NCBI RefSeq assembly: GCF_003315245.1
Contig: NZ_QNRT01000006.1
Coordinates: forward strand, 62,001 to 126,000
Length of the DNA: 64,000 nucleotides
Direction of reading: 5' to 3'
DNA from: Arenicella xantha
Lineage (GTDB): Bacteria; Pseudomonadota; Gammaproteobacteria; Arenicellales; Arenicellaceae
Shown: one piece after another, positions 63,688 to 64,000 of the stretch
Position numbering within the stretch: position 1 is the stretch's first letter
Layout of the letters: each line of letters opens with the position of its first letter
Program-made: the position numbers and the translations under genes
Notes under the pieces: generated by a model
What the model saw: the letters and a program-made list of their open reading frames with translations, nothing else
The model's database searches: none
Told to the model about the DNA's origin: nothing

Positions 63688-64000
63688 ATGAAAGACACGA
63701 TTGACCGATTAGCACCAGGCGTTGGCGTGTCTGTAATTTGTGGTTTAGCGGCATTATTTTTGAGCGAGCATTACGCCACACCAGTGATGCTGTTGGCGCT
63801 GTTATTAGGCATTGCCGTGTCATTTTTATATGACGAAACACGTTGCCGAGCCGGCATTGATTTTGTCGCCTCGCACGTGCTCCGAATCGGCGTTGCGTTA
63901 ATTGGCTTGCGCATCGCATGGTCCGACCTAACAAGTCTAGGATGGCAAACCCTAGCGGTGTTAGCGGTCGGGGTCTTGTCTACCATCACCTTTGGCTACG
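63688..64000 (+). CDS. YeiH/UPF0324-family transporter, partial
   Basis: The gene starts at 63688 and runs off the window, giving 104 residues so far. Helical text V-M-L-L-A-L-L-L-G-I-A-V-S-F-L and V-L-R-I-G-V-A-L-I-G-L-R-I matches the UPF0324 (YeiH) family of predicted ten-helix membrane proteins, often annotated as putative sulfate exporters. It begins 31 bases after the dioxygenase stop and is probably in the same transcript. A link to a TauD-type enzyme is suggestive but unproven. Confidence 0.75.
   Translation, partial: MKDTIDRLAPGVGVSVICGLAALFLSEHYATPVMLLALLLGIAVSFLYDETRCRAGIDFVASHVLRIGVALIGLRIAWSDLTSLGWQTLAVLAVGVLSTITFGY

Overview
The window looks like a chromosomal segment of a heterotrophic, probably marine gammaproteobacterium. 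The housekeeping genes that can be named (dusC, mltF, topB, a DUF2959 pair, a DUF815 ATPase) are gammaproteobacterial in type. A TonB-dependent receptor, a secreted GH5 cellulase carrying CBM6 and CBM2, and many secreted beta-helix proteins fit a Gram-negative polysaccharide degrader. An Arenicella-like or related lineage is a guess; no marker gene in the window settles it.

Layout. 1-12.7 kb: ordinary metabolic and envelope genes (acyltransferase, DUF815 ATPase, methyltransferase, FAD-dependent reductase, a dusC-MFS-thioesterase operon, acyl-CoA dehydrogenase, sulfotransferase-like protein, mltF) ending at a tRNA-Ser(GGA). 12.7-31.2 kb: an accessory stretch of secreted proteins. It holds a metalloprotease with a small partner, a 1509-residue CSLREA/beta-helix protein with a Tat-like cysteine-rich partner, a Tat-exported M19 dipeptidase homologue lacking the usual first metal motif, a BlaI-controlled peptidase cluster, a REP-associated transposase (RAYT) with REP-like sequences, and several broken genes. 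31.5-37.8 kb: a Ser/Thr phospho-signalling cluster (FHA, PP2C, outer-membrane beta-barrel, transmembrane kinase, cupredoxin lipoprotein). 38-48 kb: small secreted and membrane proteins, another beta-helix protein, an S41 peptidase and an SLC13 permease. 48-54 kb: the cellulase, two divergent DUF2959 genes and topB. 54-63.7 kb: a sugar-utilisation locus (TonB receptor, Na+/solute symporter, GH31 alpha-xylosidase-like enzyme, GntR regulator, xylose-reductase-like aldo/keto reductase, TauD-type dioxygenase), then the start of a YeiH-family transporter.

How the genes may work together. The GH31, symporter, receptor and aldo/keto reductase genes fit uptake and breakdown of xylose-bearing oligosaccharides such as xyloglucan fragments. 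One 12-bp palindrome occurs both next to the GntR gene and upstream of the receptor gene. The BlaI cluster pairs an M56 membrane peptidase fused to a complete M23 domain with divergent M1 peptidase and esterase genes across two operator-like dyads, and may be a cell-wall stress circuit. The kinase, phosphatase and FHA genes supply writer, eraser and reader of one phospho-signal, with a copper-site lipoprotein translationally coupled to the kinase. These three groups are the best candidates for undescribed biology here. All functional links are inferred from sequence and position.
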